Shown here in pieces: positions 1-12,060 of a stretch of DNA of 64,000 nucleotides. The stretch lies in NCBI RefSeq assembly GCF_008831285.2, contig NC_045145.1, forward strand, positions 23,746,802 to 23,810,801. Direction: 5' to 3'. The position numbers and the translations under genes are program-made. Each line of letters opens with the position of its first letter. Position 1 is the stretch's first letter. A model generated the notes under the pieces. That model made no database searches. It worked only from the letters and a program-made list of their open reading frames with translations, and was not told where the DNA came from. Source of the stretch: Nymphaea colorata. Taxonomy: Eukaryota > Streptophyta > Magnoliopsida > Nymphaeales > Nymphaeaceae.

Positions 1-366
1 CATATTCCACTTTGATGAGTTTATACGCGGAACCCATTTATTGCATTGAGATAGTGGTCTGCCTACGACCAGCTCAACTTGCTCTTTTTATTAAATGTGA
101 TCACATCTACCGGCTCCTTCAACTACGGTGAATAGGGCATGTAAGAGGAGGCATCGAGTTGCAAGTCTGCTGGAGTTTGTGGGTGTTCTATGTGCGCCGA
201 AGAAAAGTCTTTTTCTTGCAATATAGCTTGGGGAAATTTACATATGCTAGCAATTCTGAATCTAAGATGGTCATCCTTTTTGAGCTGTCTAATATGGAAC
301 TATTGTGGATGGCAGTGCACATTTTTTGGCTTCAGAGTTTATTTGCACGGTTAATCTATGCATGGT

Positions 367-370
<4 letters not shown>

Positions 371-437
<67 letters not shown>
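371..437. repeat. (AT)n microsatellite
   Basis: An uninterrupted AT dinucleotide tract of about 67 bases. It generates spurious Tyr-Ile repeat ORFs on both strands. Confidence 0.97.
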
Positions 438-438
<1 letters not shown>

Positions 439-439
439 C

Positions 440-715
440 TCGATCTTCTTGGAGTCACCCAACCTATTAATTAAGGCAATCCAATCTAACACCATGAATG
501 GTTAAGAGAAAAAAAAGAAGATAAATATTTTTATCATTTAATATTAATTCATACTTTTTTTTATACTTGTTTTTCTTTGAATCATCCAACTATCACATTA
601 TTATACTTGTTTTTATCAAAACAATTCCACTATTTTCGATGAACAACCCTGCTTAAATGGTTGAGTGACTAAAAAAAAACTGTTATTGTCCTTATAGAGA
701 GGGAGTCCCTCTAGC
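440..715 (+). repeat. Dispersed repeat A, copy 1
   Basis: Shares an ordered series of blocks with 3,760-3,995: a CCAATCTAAC-like block, then ATGAATGGTTAAGAGAAAA, a purine-rich block, a TTTTTATCAT block, a poly-T block, and finally TAGAGAGGG. The copies differ by many substitutions and indels, so this is an old dispersed repeat. No terminal inverted repeat or target duplication was found, so the class is unknown. Confidence 0.5.
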
Positions 716-1494
716 AATATTCTGATTGCCCATGATGGTCAATATTTCGTAGATGGTGGGATAAGCCTACACCACACCAAATGAGACGTCTGTGGTTGAA
801 ACTGGTGGCCATTAGTGCTGGACCAAGTTCCTTGTAGTTGTCATGTCTTAGCTTGGTCGATTTCTTGTGCATTTCCAAGAAAGAGCTCTGGACGTGTGCT
901 GCACTTCTAAACAGAAGTGGGCAACGGCAAACTCAAGGCCGACTATTGCTGCTCGCATGGGAAAGGCCTGCAGTTCCAGTTCCCCTCATCATCACCCTCG
1001 ATGGGGAAAACCTAAAAGTTTTATATCTGGGTGCAAATAAAAATAAAATAACAAACAAATTCAGACTGAAACTGATTTTTTTTTTTTTTGCTATGCTCCA
1101 GCAACAATTTTCATGCCGTCAAAAGGACCTTAACTAGTGTCTTTTCCTCCCTCTAACCATAGTCTTATGGTTGCTCAACTAACTTAATGTATATGATCAA
1201 TGCACCATGGAGGGCGTTCGTTCCAGTGATTTGATACACAATCAACGATGTCGCTGCCGACGCTATTGATTGCCGGCAGGTCAGTAGTTAAATTACAGGT
1301 GGAGCTAAGATTTTTGTTAGGAGTGGGTCCAACAGAATTCAAGTGAAGCTAAACTGAACATGAATTCAAACAATTTTTTTTTTTTTCAATTCGTTGGGTG
1401 GGGTGGTGCCATGGTTGGCCCCACCTCCCTCAGCCCCTTATGTAGGAAAGTCATTGCTTTCACATTATAATCGTCCCTCATCAGCATCTCCTTC

Positions 1495-2391
1495 GTTCGG
1501 AGCAACAAGCAGCAACAAGCAGCCTGTCGCAACTCTGAAGCTTATGAACAGAAGTTCTTGAAGATCAAATGTTTTCAGGCCAGGTATGGCTCTACCCTTC
1601 TTACTTCACTTGCAGCTGTCCACCTTTGGGCTTGCTTTTAAAATTAGGTTTGATCCGTAGTTCAATTTCATCAACAGCCTTGGAAACGTTTCATAAACTG
1701 CCAGCTGCAGTTCCAGCTCATATGGTTTGGAGATTGGAGGACTTAATTACTTTCAAGCAGATGAAGGTCAAGCATTCAACAATGGAGGTGCGTCTGCAGA
1801 ATCTGCAGGTAGAAGCCAGTCCGAATACCACTGAGGGGGAGGAGAATCTACAAACCCGAGTGAGAGCTCAAGTCTTTCTCAAGGATCAGGGCTGTTTCAT
1901 TGCATCTATAGGTGCCTTCGCCTTCGCTGGGTCAACTAATGCATCATTCTATCATCTCTTAACAATAACTTCATTTGACATGCCGACCGGCCACCCTATG
2001 TCCCTTTGAATATTAAGTCATTCCGATCTCAGCGTACCTTCGAAATCTCGTGAGCTACAACAAAATTGATGCATCACTTAATTTCATTGCCTCTTCTTTT
2101 TGTAGGTTCTCGCGTGCTCGATAGATGAAACAATTTAGTGTAAGAATGATGGACTATGACCACTGTCGAATAGCATCCCTTTCTCTTCCTGTTACAGGGA
2201 TGACAGTTTCTGTTCTCCCTGGAGGTACGCCTGAGGTAAGAAAAATGGACTGGCTTCGTGACGTTTGTCTGAAACGATTACCAGTACTCTTGCTTACCGT
2301 GTATAATACAAGTCAAAAGAAAAACAAGCTCATTAGCATGAGAAACTCCCTTAAATATGAAATATCCTGTCCAACTTATGACAATCATTGA
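1495..2391 (+). other. Possible gene remnant, unrecognised
   Basis: Base composition is more gene-like here than in the flanks. Open stretches occur at 1,569-2,009 (146 codons) and 2,125-2,391 (88 codons). In a third frame, about 1,708-1,900 reads as a Ser/Gly/Glu-rich segment with one internal stop, the kind of composition seen in disordered plant proteins. No domain is recognised and no start or splice structure is convincing. It may be a captured or degenerate exon, or chance. Confidence 0.2.
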
Positions 2392-3032
2392 TTTGCCTTC
2401 GCTAGCTGCCTATGGAACACTGGAAGCAATCCCTCCTGAAACCAAATGGTGATGCTTTCCCTCAGCTTAATTATTGCCGTGATTAATCTAATTATCTCTT
2501 CATCAATAAATGATCAATTTCTTAATACTTTGCCATGAGGCCCCTTTCTTTGAGAAAAATCGAAAGGGTGACCCTGAAAAGATGTGTTTCACCCAGTGTT
2601 ACAAATATCACGATTGGTGATATTAACAGAAAAAAAGAGAAAAATGAAAAAAAATGGAAAATCGTGATATTTTTATAATAACATGAAAAACAAATTTATC
2701 ACATTCTTTTCATGATCTTTTTGTGTTTTTCACGAATTAAAAAAAAAATATCTTTATTTTATATTTTTTTTAATAAAAAATATATTTCAGACTTTAACTT
2801 TGTAAAACTCTTAATTGCGTGCACCAGATTTTTAACTTTTTCGCTGTTCTTTCTATACCTTTTAAAAAGTTTTTTTTAAAAAAAAAATATTTCAATGGAG
2901 GTACTGTACACTCCGAAAGATGTGTATATATATGTATGACTTCGGAGAAAGACTCCAACCTCTTGATGCATATCAAGTTCTTCGTCACAAACAAAGGCGA
3001 TCGGTCAGCTCGGTTCTTCCGGATTAGGTATG

Positions 3033-3033
<1 letters not shown>

Positions 3034-3075
<42 letters not shown>
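3034..3075. repeat. (CT)n microsatellite
   Basis: An uninterrupted CT tract of about 42 bases. Confidence 0.97.
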
Positions 3076-3077
<2 letters not shown>

Positions 3078-3759
3078 ATTATTCAAAAGCTATGCCTGCT
3101 CCTACGGTTATTGGCCACTCATTGTTTCATGTTCATAATGACCTTCACATCCGTCTTTCTTTCCCTCCCTCTGGTGATGATATTACCCATCGTATAACAT
3201 AACTCTCTTCATTAAGATGTTGCTCACCCAGAAAGAGATGTATGCAATAATTCTCATTTGATTTGATCACATTTGTAGCCCTTCTCTAATTGAAGAATAA
3301 CTAGCCGACCACTACATAAGCCTAGCGGTCAACGGCTTTCCAAGCTTCCAGTTTCTGTTGCTAAGCCAAGGTACAGGTCTCCCAGTCAGCCTGCGCTTTT
3401 TCAAGAACAAGAATGTAATAGCGTTGGGATTCAACCTTTATAGTGAGTGAGAAAATCATAAGCATATACTACACCTCCAAAACCTTTAAGATGTTCCTGT
3501 TGAATCTCTTAGCTTATCATTGATCTGTAACCGAACCTTTTATTTTGAGTCATATATGTCATGAGGTAATATGCTAAAAACACAACAATCAATCCGATAG
3601 CATTTAGGAACATTTATTTTAAAGATCACATATTTATATGAGAAGAAAAGAATTATAAACCATCACATTGTTACATAATTTATTCCCCATTTATGCTAGA
3701 ACGCTAGAGACCATTACGCCCGTGAGTGTGTGTGTACATATGGAAAAGTTGAATGGTGA

Positions 3760-3995
3760 CTTTGGCTTTTCAAAGTCATCTAGCCCTCTAACCAAGGCCT
3801 TATAATCCAATAATCCAATATGATGGATGGTTAAGAGAAAAGCAAAAAGAAAAAGCTGATGAATATTTTCATCATCCAGTATTAGTTGACATATTTTCTC
3901 CTTGCTTTTCTATCAATAACAACACTAGTTAGATGACTAGGTGATTCTGAATTGCCATTGTCATCATTCACTCACTATGTAGCTAGAGAGGGCAA
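3760..3995 (+). repeat. Dispersed repeat A, copy 2
   Basis: Second copy of the repeat at 440-715. The blocks are in the same order and orientation (CTAACCAAGG, then ATGGATGGTTAAGAGAAAAG, TTTTCATCATCCAGTATTAG, then TAGAGAGGGCAATAATTT), with more spacer between them. Confidence 0.5.
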
Positions 3996-4296
3996 TAATT
4001 TATTTTTTTTTTTACAAAAAATTCAGGTCACTAATGGGAAATTGAGCATTTATCCTTTTTGATAATTGTCCCCTGGTGGTGCATAGTGGACTATAAACGA
4101 TCCTTTTCTTATGATTGAGAATAATTTGCTGTTGACTATGTGGTTAATCTAATGTCACACATTTCATGTGGATTTGTGATTTTTATTACAATTTGGATTC
4201 AGGATGATCAAATTGTAAAGCCTTTTTCATGATATATGTCATAGCTTGGTTAATTTGTTGGCTGTTCTTGCATTCATTCTTTATGTGAACCCTTCT

Positions 4297-4450
4297 CACT
4301 ATAAAAAAAAAAAAGGTAGATTTACCCGCCCATGAGAAAATGGCCGTCGATGAAAGTCAAATTTTACCGATGTCCGGAGGTGATGTCGTTGAGGATTAAC
4401 TTTTACTGACGTCCACCTTTAGACGTCAATGAACATCTGCCTTCACCAAT
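4297..4450 (+). mobile_element. Possible CACTA-type transposon terminus
   Basis: Begins CACTATAAAAA, followed by short related motifs (CCGTCGATG, CCGATGTCCGG, TGACGTCCA, AGACGTCAATG) in both orientations. En/Spm (CACTA) elements start with CACTA and carry clustered subterminal repeats of this kind. No opposite end or 3-bp target duplication was found, so it may be an isolated end or coincidence. Confidence 0.35.
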
Positions 4451-6040
4451 GCATATGGTATAATACATATTCGGTCTTTCGATTTCAACTAGTTTACTAA
4501 ATAATCCTACTCTTGCTTTACTAAACAGATTGACCAGTTTAGCTTTATCAATGCTTTAGCCAGACATATAGATGATTTTACGTTATGCCTCTGATATTCT
4601 GCTTCATCATAATACCGGCAGAACATGCATGATCATTTTATTCTTTTTAATTTTTGCTGCAATTGGTTTCGTAGATTCTGCCCCGCAAAGAATGACTTAT
4701 ACTACCCTGTTCTCTATTGTTGATTTATGTTCATGAATTTTTCTCCAATATTGGTTCACACTCGTGGAATTTTAAAATGGCCATGTCAATAAACTTGGCA
4801 AAAACCTTTTAAGTACATTAAATGCAGCTGTAGGGTTTAACATTTTAGGGATCATAAGGCCAATAAGAAAGTATAAGTGGGACGTCTTTTGCTTTCGCAC
4901 TCCTTTCTTGGATAATCTATTTCTTGAATTTTGCATCTATCAACATGGATGTTTTATTAAATCCAACTTAATAATGAGTGAAGTAGTCTAACAAATTAAA
5001 TTGTTTAAATAATGGATACATTAAACCACAAAATATAAATTTTTTGAAACTTACGCAGTTACATTTGTTAAGTAAAAAGCGAAAATTAAGGAAGCCGGAA
5101 GGGTAAAGGATTCGCCTTCAACTTCTTAATTTAAGCTAGGGAGCCCACATGTCTGACATTTGTAATTAAGATGGGCTGCAGGTTCTTGTCCTCTTGGAAA
5201 AGGATTGTTTTCTAAATATTGAACAAGATTTATTTCTTTCAGTTAAATCTGGAATGTACCCTTGAGTTTCAATCTAATGGTAGATATTTGGTAGTTATCT
5301 GTGCTCCATAATCCATAAATAAGTGGGCCTTTGAGACTAAATGCACCTCAAAGAAATCCTAAAAAATTGCTTCGTTTTCATAGGTAAGAGGGTCAGACAC
5401 GGTCTTGAATACTTGTATCAATTAATGGGCACCAAATCCTTCGCCCGAAGAAATTTCTACGGACAGACCCACAGTTTGTAGGCCGTGAGGGTATGAATTG
5501 CCAATGGCCTTGGTGGCTCTTAAAATAGCAAGACAAAATTTAGATGAGAAGGATCAGCGAGGTTTCCTTTAAATAAAAGAAGGTAGGGAGCTACTCCCCA
5601 GCAGCGATGGTTTACGGTAGAGATTGATCGTCAAGAGTTGTGAGAAGGCTTGTTCCGATGTAAGCATGCAGGAGACACGGAACCCCTTTCGGCTCCAGTA
5701 ATAACCAACCAAAACTACACAATATTTTCCATTTCTAGTTGTATGGTGCACCACATATCACTGTATGCTGATGACCATCTGCAACTACATATTTGCATTT
5801 TTTTTCTCAACTTGGTCATTCCAAACGAGTTAAAACTGGATTTGGCAAATAAGATACAAAAACCTTGAGAACAGATTTGCCACCATTTGTCAATTAACTC
5901 TACCGGCCGGATTTGTGCGTGAATATGTGCATCTTTATCTGCATGCCTTTATTAATAGTGTCAAGATATCATTATCCCCACCGACAGGCGAGTGGATGAG
6001 AGGCTGGTCAACAGTTTAGTTGTCATGATAATGCAACAGT
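4451..6040. other. Non-coding stretch
   Basis: I see no gene, repeat or RNA feature here. Short ORFs are scattered and lack family resemblance. Confidence 0.5.
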
Positions 6041-6047
6041 ATAGTTG

Positions 6048-6173
6048 ATGGGTGTATCATGCATCCACTCAAGACCTCAAGCAGCCCTAAACACCAAGGA
6101 CATGGAAAAGATGGGTGTATCATGCATCCACTCAAGACCTGAAGCAGCCCTAAACACCAAGGACATGGGAAAA
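6048..6173 (+). repeat. 63-bp tandem duplication
   Basis: Two adjacent 63-bp copies (6,048-6,110 and 6,111-6,173), each starting ATGGGTGTATCATGCATCC and nearly identical. Because 63 is a multiple of three, the overlapping short ORF repeats a 21-residue unit, but nothing suggests that ORF is a gene. Confidence 0.9.
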
Positions 6174-6754
6174 GGAGGAGAGCTAACACATTCTTCAGGC
6201 GCTTTTCCAACCCCCATAGATGAAGATGAAGGTAGAATTTTTTGTGGTTTGGAAGCATTAAAACATCAAATTGTATCTTTAAGGGGCAAACCATGTATAA
6301 TATTAAATAACCATTGAATCATCCAAAATTATACTTCACCTTCGGGTAAATTTAAATTTTATTTCAAATCTATCCATTATCCAAGATTTCCTAAAACACC
6401 TTTTATGTCTCCTCCCTTTCGTCTCTTCATTTTTCCTCTCTTCTTCTGCTTTTTCTCTCGCTTACTCTCCCCTATTCACACCCATGTGTGACCCGTTTCT
6501 TTCCAACCTTGTCTCATTCTCTCTCTCACACCTCCTCCTCTCACTTTTGGTGCGACATGCTTTCTGTCATTCTTCTTTTCATTCGCCTTGCTGGCCTCTC
6601 ATCGTCCACGTCCTCATCCTGGCCTTTTTCACCTACCCGTGAGTTCACTTTTTATTCTTGCTACTTGGCCTCATTTGGTCATTCTGTCGCGTCATTCCCA
6701 TCCCGGTCCCTTTGGTCTCCTGGCCCATTTTCCCGTGCCATTGCTTTTGTCTAA

Positions 6755-7126
6755 CTTCTTCTTACTGGCCATATTAACACTTTTGACCATCTACAACGCT
6801 TTGGCATCAGTTTGGCTAATCAGTGTCCCCTATGTCTTATCGCGACTGAGTCTCGGGTCAACTTTTTTATTTCGTGCCCTTTTTTCTCTAGTGTCCTTGC
6901 TTTTGTCTCGCCTTCCCTTGTTAGTAGTTTTTCAAACCCACAATCCATTCGTCTTCTTTTCCTCTTTTGTCATTCCCCCCACCTAACTGCTTCCTGGGGT
7001 CACGTCTGGAGGCCGTGGCTCATTTTAGCTTGGTGGCGCATTTGGGAGGAGCGCAACAACGGAGTCTTCAGAGACACTTTCTCTTCACCAGATTCTGTGG
7101 CTCGTCTCGTGCAAGGGGATGTTTAG
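6755..7126 (+). pseudogene. LINE reverse-transcriptase C-terminal zinc-binding region (relic)
   Basis: This is the last part of a plant LINE (non-LTR retrotransposon) ORF2. About 6,758-6,900 encodes the zf-RVT signature: INTFDHLQRFGISLANQ, then CPLC, then a downstream S-C-P-F motif. About 7,000-7,070 encodes the family's terminal motif W-R-I-W-E-E-R-N-N. The normal spacing between these parts is shortened, a TAA lies just upstream of the zf-RVT part, and no reverse-transcriptase core is found upstream. It is therefore a 5'-truncated, decayed copy, as usual for LINEs. The surrounding plus strand is very pyrimidine-rich, which explains many overlapping spurious ORFs. Confidence 0.75.
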
Positions 7127-7690
7127 TTTGTCATTCGGTTGAAGTGCCGCTGTCCGTCTGCGGCTGGGTGACTGTGCCGCTCCGTCTTTCCTCTTTCTCT
7201 TACTTTTCTGTGCATTGTATTGTATATTTCTTCTTCTTGCTTCTGTTTTTGCGGTTTATTTTTTGCGAATTGTTTTTGTACTTAGGGGGCCTCTTGTCCC
7301 CAGATTTTGTTATATATTCCCATTTTATCGGTTCATTCTCTCTCTCTCTCTAGATCATTCCTCTCTCTAGCTCGGCTTGTGCAGGGAGATGTTCATTTTG
7401 TCATTCAGCTGCGGCGTCGTCCTCTTTCTACGACTGGGAGATGATGTCGGTCCGTCCTTCCACTCTTTTTCTACCCCTTTTTTGTTTTTATGTAATTGTA
7501 TTTATATTTTCTCTTTTGCTTTTGTCTTACGGTTTTTTGTTACTGTAACTAGGGGACTTCTTGTCCCCAATTTTTGTATCTAGGGGACGTCTTGTCCCCC
7601 AATTTTGATACATATTCCCATTTTATTGGCTCTCTCTCTATCTCTATAAATCATTCTCTCTCTCTCTCTCTCTCCCTCTCTTTACCAGTT
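7101..7690 (+). repeat. Duplicated LINE 3' tail
   Basis: The LINE end is present twice in tandem. Copy 1 starts at about 7,101 (CTCGTCTCGTGCAAGGGGATG) and copy 2 at about 7,371 (CTCGGCTTGTGCAGGGAGATG). Each continues through a GTTTGTCATTC-like or TTTTGTCATTC-like block, then a CTTGTCCCC block and a TTCCCATTTTAT block, and ends in a TC-rich tail. In copy 2 the CTAGGGGAC..CTTGTCCCC block is itself doubled. The copies differ by many substitutions. Confidence 0.7.
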
Positions 7691-8320
7691 TCTTCTTCTG
7701 TTTCCTCTTCTTATTGTTTATTTTCTATCTCTTTTTCCGAAGAACGAACATGAAGGGTAGCTGACAACAAGAGAGTGGGAGAGGGAAGAGGCCCTTCCCA
7801 CTCATGAAACATGGTAGAGAAAGATGGAGAAAGACCAATGAGGGGAAGGATGGGACAAGTGGGAAAAAACAGCTGGCACATGGACGTGTCTGAAGAGAGA
7901 AAATCGAGAGAAACAAAAGAGGAAGCTGGTCAAATATCCAGCTAATTCAAAAAAGAAACAATTAGAAAGCTGATCAAACCGTCAATTTAGGAAATGATAT
8001 CCGAATTTGGACCATCAAACACGTAAGGAATGGAACAGTTGGAAGCAATTGACAGGAAATGGGCTAATTATTAATAGAAAGATGGAGCCGCAAGAGTCTT
8101 AATCTCTTGTGGAAGTTCCGTTGGACTTCTAAACTTGCAGCATGTAACGGATTAACATCCTGAAGCTTCAAGTCCAAGCTTTTCCCACAAGTTCTAGCCT
8201 TGTACATGCAATCTTAATTCGAAGGGTTTAAAACATCCTGAAGATATATATATATATCTTCCAGTGGCCTAAAACACTATTGTTATCTTCCTCTTCAAAG
8301 TTGTAAAATTAAAACGAGCT
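7691..8320. other. Non-coding stretch
   Basis: Purine-rich on the plus strand to about 7,920, then ordinary AT-rich sequence with a short TA tract near 8,245. No gene seen. Confidence 0.5.
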
Positions 8321-8322
8321 GT

Positions 8323-8465
8323 GTAAGGAAAGAGAGGAACAACAAGGGTGACTCACAAGAAGCAAGTGCGAGAGGCAACAAAAAGAGAGGTTTTTGTCCC
8401 CTCTTTGTATCCCCTCTCACACTCGCTTCTTGTGAGTTACCATTCTCTTTCTTTTCTTCCCTTAC
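8323..8465. repeat. Foldback (imperfect inverted repeat)
   Basis: Arms at about 8,323-8,375 and 8,413-8,465 are inverted copies. GGTGACTCACAAGAAGC on the left pairs with GCTTCTTGTGAGTTACC on the right, and the outer GTAAGG/CCCTTAC ends also pair. The loop is about 37 bases. This would form a strong hairpin and may be a MITE, but no target duplication is apparent. Confidence 0.7.
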
Positions 8466-8977
8466 ATGGCTTCTTTTAACTTTACAATCCTGAAGAGTGC
8501 GATAAAAAAGAAAAAGGAAAAAAAAAAGAAGAAGAAGGCAAAAATGGTAGAGAAGAAGACCAAAGAGAGGGAAGAGCGTGAGAAGGCAGGAGAAATACAG
8601 CTCACACATGGGTCGGAGCATATGAGGAGAGAGAAAGTAAGAAAAACAGAATAGAAAGAGAAAAATGATGAGAAGAAAAAGAAGAGAAATGAAGGCATTT
8701 TAGGAAATCTTGGATAAATTTGAAATTGGATTTTTTGAAATTGCAGCAAATTAAGTTCATTGATTTAAATCTTAATTACTTGACATGGTTGAAATACTAA
8801 AATTATCTTGAAAAAAAAAAAATTATGTGACACAGACCAACTTATAGAGCCATAATTTACACAAAGGTTCAAGCATGATGACTTGCTTGACAAATAGATC
8901 AATGACAAGCCTCGATATTATCGTTTTGACAAATAGATCAACGACAAGCCTCCATATTAATTGTATTAATTGTTTGT

Positions 8978-9142
8978 CAAGTTGATCATATCCAAATCCA
9001 ACTCATAAAACCCAACCTCCATTTGGCCTAAAAACATGGTGAATGGGGTTTCATGTATTTTTTGAATGTGAGTTCAAGTTGATCATATCCAAATCCAACT
9101 CATAAAACCCAACCTCCATTTGGCCCAAAAACATGGTGAATG
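8978..9142 (+). repeat. 97-bp tandem repeat unit
   Basis: A 68-bp block starting CAAGTTGATCATATCCAAAT occurs at 8,978-9,045 and again at 9,075-9,142 with one difference (TTGGCCTAAA versus TTGGCCCAAA). Just upstream, about 8,890-8,960, a shorter block (CAAATAGATCAA.GACAAGCC) is also doubled. Confidence 0.9.
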
Positions 9143-11250
9143 CGGGGAAAGATTCCAGAAATCAACCTAACAATAAGTTTTTTCATCTCAAGTTTGATGA
9201 GCAGAAAAAAAAAATTAAAAATTTAAAGTTTTATTTTCAGTGCTATAGGATATTTCATGCCCATCAAACGTTCCCTTATCGAAATTAATTAATTGTGTAG
9301 CCACTGTCATTTCTCAAGGCTTCATTACAGTCAAGTTAAAATAAATTATTAGTAAAAACATTTCTTTCATAACGCAAATGGACGATTCGTTTTTTTTTCC
9401 CTTTGCCATGCTCATAAAACAATATGCAACACTGAATGGAGTTAAATTTAAATTAATTATTATTATACCACTGAAAATTGCTTTGCCTTTCGCATTTTTT
9501 TCAAAAGTAAAACGAGTACACGCAGTTACTACTTGGTTGATCAGACTGTCCGATCAGCCTAGTATGGTTCTAAGTCAGACAGTATATATAATGTCATGGA
9601 CCTTCTTCTTAACATTAAGGTAAAGATGGAAAGAGCAAGAACACGTCTGTCCACGCCTATGGCTGTTGCAAATTTGTATGGAAGTGGCACAACTTTGAAG
9701 GTTATGGCTATGGATCTGGAGTCGGGTTCATTAAGGCCTAATCAAGTGTAGAATCTGGATTTTGAACCACTAAAGACCAAATCCCGCTGAGCGTGGCTCT
9801 CGGTTTTGGCCAAATTCTTCGGGGACCATGCTGCCCGTTTGTTCTACCTGCAACATTATGAATATTTTCATATGGATCCAATAATGTGGTTTGGATTAAG
9901 AAGTGGTATTGTTTAGCGTTGGATCCAAATGCATCCATCCTTGTTTACCTTCGAACATGAGGACGTCTTTTGTTGGAAATATTACATGACATGCGTAGGT
10001 TCTCTTGGGCGTTTGATAACGCGGACAAATACTGCCGAGAAGCGAAGGATGGAAAAAAAAATCATGTGTTCACATTCCAGACTCCAGAAGCTGTCACTTG
10101 TTTTGCCCTTGTCATAACATGTCAAGTTGGGCCCGACTCAATATATAGTCTTTCTTATAAACAATATAAATTAGTGCTGGCCATGTTGACCTAAGAACCA
10201 GCGGTCTATATATAATAAGTCGTGGATCAACTCGAGCTCGTGGACATCAAGGTAACGTCTCACTTCCTCGTGTGCAGCATCCTTCCCAAAGAGCGAAAGA
10301 AGCTAAAGAGAGAAATAAGCTATTGCTTCCCACAAAAATGCGTATGCTTCTCCCGGTAGAAAATTTATTCCAGATGATCTTGAAATTCGTGTCGTTCCCA
10401 TGGTGTTTCCAGGACATCGAATCTAGGGATGTACAGCCCTCAATTTCGTCCCCTGCCCTACCGTCCGTCGCTCCTACTTCTACCTGCCTCCGCCATGATT
10501 CTTCCTTCTCCCTACCATTGCCCAGTCCTTCATCACAGAACGGCGGGCTGCAATCGCTCGCAGGCTTTGTTTGATTGGGGTGCGGCGTGCCCTAGGTTTG
10601 ACTCTCATTGTTATTCAGTGCAGCTGGATTGTCGGGCTGGTACAAGTGCTTGGTAAAGGCGCTGCCTGCTGCTTAGCTTGGCCTTCCTTTGGCTGCAGTC
10701 TTTTTCCTATTTGCTTCTCATTTTGTATTGGCGGACCTTTGCTCTTTACTGAGGAATAAGTGGAATCTGTCTAAATTATTTTTTGTTGGTTTCCCTATTC
10801 ATCACAGCTGTAGCAGTTTTAATTACAGCGGCAGTATATCTCGCGTCGCTTTGACTAGGGAAGAAGAAGCAACAGAGTTTTGATCGGTTTGGTTTCGTGC
10901 AATTATTGGAGTGGAAGGAACAAGAGGTTGTCTTCGCCGCCGTGAATGTTCTAAACGCCTCCTGTTTGTCATGGTGTTTTTTTTTGGAGCATTGTCACAA
11001 AAAAACGTGTACGGATATTATACGGTAAAAAAAATGGGTATAATAAGATAAAGTTGTATATTTTGAGAATAAAACGAGGAAAAAATGGTAAATTTTTAAA
11101 AAATAAATAAAAAATTCTGATAATTATATAAAAATAAAGTAAATGAAAAAATAAAAAAACATTGAAAAATGACTAGATAAGAAACAAATTAAAATTAGAT
11201 AATGAAAACTAATAGCGTGGCAAATACATAACTAACAAAAGATTATTGCC
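9143..11250. other. Non-coding stretch
   Basis: No recognisable gene. It contains a 58-bp block (10,325-10,382) related to one at the far end of the window, and an AT-rich run at about 10,975-11,250. Short ORFs overlap in several frames and show no family resemblance. Confidence 0.5.
10325..10382 (+). repeat. Dispersed repeat B, copy 1
   Basis: Starts GCTTCCCACAAAAATGCGTA and ends with TTATTCCAGATGATCTT. It matches 63,573-63,633 closely, with a few substitutions and small gaps. No structure beyond this block was found. Confidence 0.65.
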
Positions 11251-11251
11251 T

Positions 11252-12060
11252 TCATGACTTTACAACACAAATGAAGTCATTCTTCACTTGAAAAGTGAAA
11301 AAAAAAACATGTTTTAGTCTTTTTTCCCAAAAAGTGGAGTCATCTTCTTCATTTCTTGTATGCCTTGAAGTTCTTTGTCCTTCACTTTCATCAATATTTT
11401 TCTCTTCTGAATCTGAAGGCAAGTTCGTTGTCTCAGTATTTGAATTTTCTTCTTCAGCAAATGGATCCACATGTTTAATGTAAATAGGATTTGCATTGGT
11501 CTTTTTTCATTCTAGAGTCATGCTTTGCAAATCCATATTCATTCTAACGAAGATCAAATTTGTTAAACTTGACGGTGCAAGATTGTTTCTTTTTTTTGTG
11601 TTAGCAGCATCAAATGCACTCCAATTTCTTTCAATGGTTGATACGTTGCATGGTTGACTTAAAATTTTGATTGCTACACTTTGAAGCACACGAACAAAAG
11701 AACCAAACATCACCCACCAAATCCCTAATATGATTAAAAAAGAAAAAAAAATTAAAAGAAGAAGTGCATAACCAATAATGAATGTTGATTGCATAAATAG
11801 AAAAACTAGTAAAATGAGACATTTACGTGGATGTGTACTTTGAATAACTCTCATGTTTAATCCCTTGCGAAACAATGTAAGATCTTTATTATGATATTTG
11901 ACCTATTCATTAGCTATTTCAGAATAGTCTTCATGAGGAATAAGTATTCTTGTCACTATGTCCAAACCCTCTCGAACTTTTTCATCCATTTTTACCATTT
12001 TATTCCAAAATAGATGAGGATTTAAAAAAGCAGCATGTATTAGATTATGCAAGTTAGGAT
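11252..12060 (-). pseudogene. hAT-family transposase C-terminal relic
   Basis: On the minus strand, about 12,050-11,910 reads as N-L-H-N-L-I-H-A-A-F-L-N-P-H, a motif common before the dimerisation domain of plant hAT transposases. It is followed by an in-frame TAG near 11,908. The next segment (11,875-11,507) contains WWVMFG, then the dimerisation-domain motif ILSQPCNVSTIERNWSAFD, then TKKRN. The WW..FG motif and the rest are separated by extra hydrophobic sequence. A downstream acidic segment (11,470-11,310: DPFAEEENSNTE) matches the usual C-terminal tail. The N-terminal BED finger and catalytic residues are absent, so this is a dead fragment. Confidence 0.75.

Larger units (their letters stand above)
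1..4296. other. AT-rich non-coding DNA
   Basis: No ORF here resembles a known protein family. The stretch holds two microsatellites, two copies of a dispersed repeat (about 440-715 and 3,760-3,995), and a degenerate segment around 1,290-1,440. That segment opens with GGTGGAGCTAAGATTTTTG and ends with GGCCCCACCTCCCTCAGCCC, a pattern seen at ends of non-autonomous plant transposons. A possible gene remnant is listed separately at 1,495-2,391. Confidence 0.5.

Noticed and set aside
159-505. ORFs with long Tyr-Ile repeats
   Set aside because: They are translations of the AT microsatellite; similar ORFs at 12,405, 18,158, 18,192 and 20,759 have the same origin.
6488-7583. Overlapping plus-strand ORFs rich in Phe, Leu and Ser
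   Set aside because: They arise from a pyrimidine-rich strand; only the zf-RVT frame (about 6,755-7,126) shows family motifs.
8295-8749. Phe-rich minus and Lys-rich plus ORFs
   Set aside because: Shadows of the purine/pyrimidine-rich foldback and its flank; no domain.
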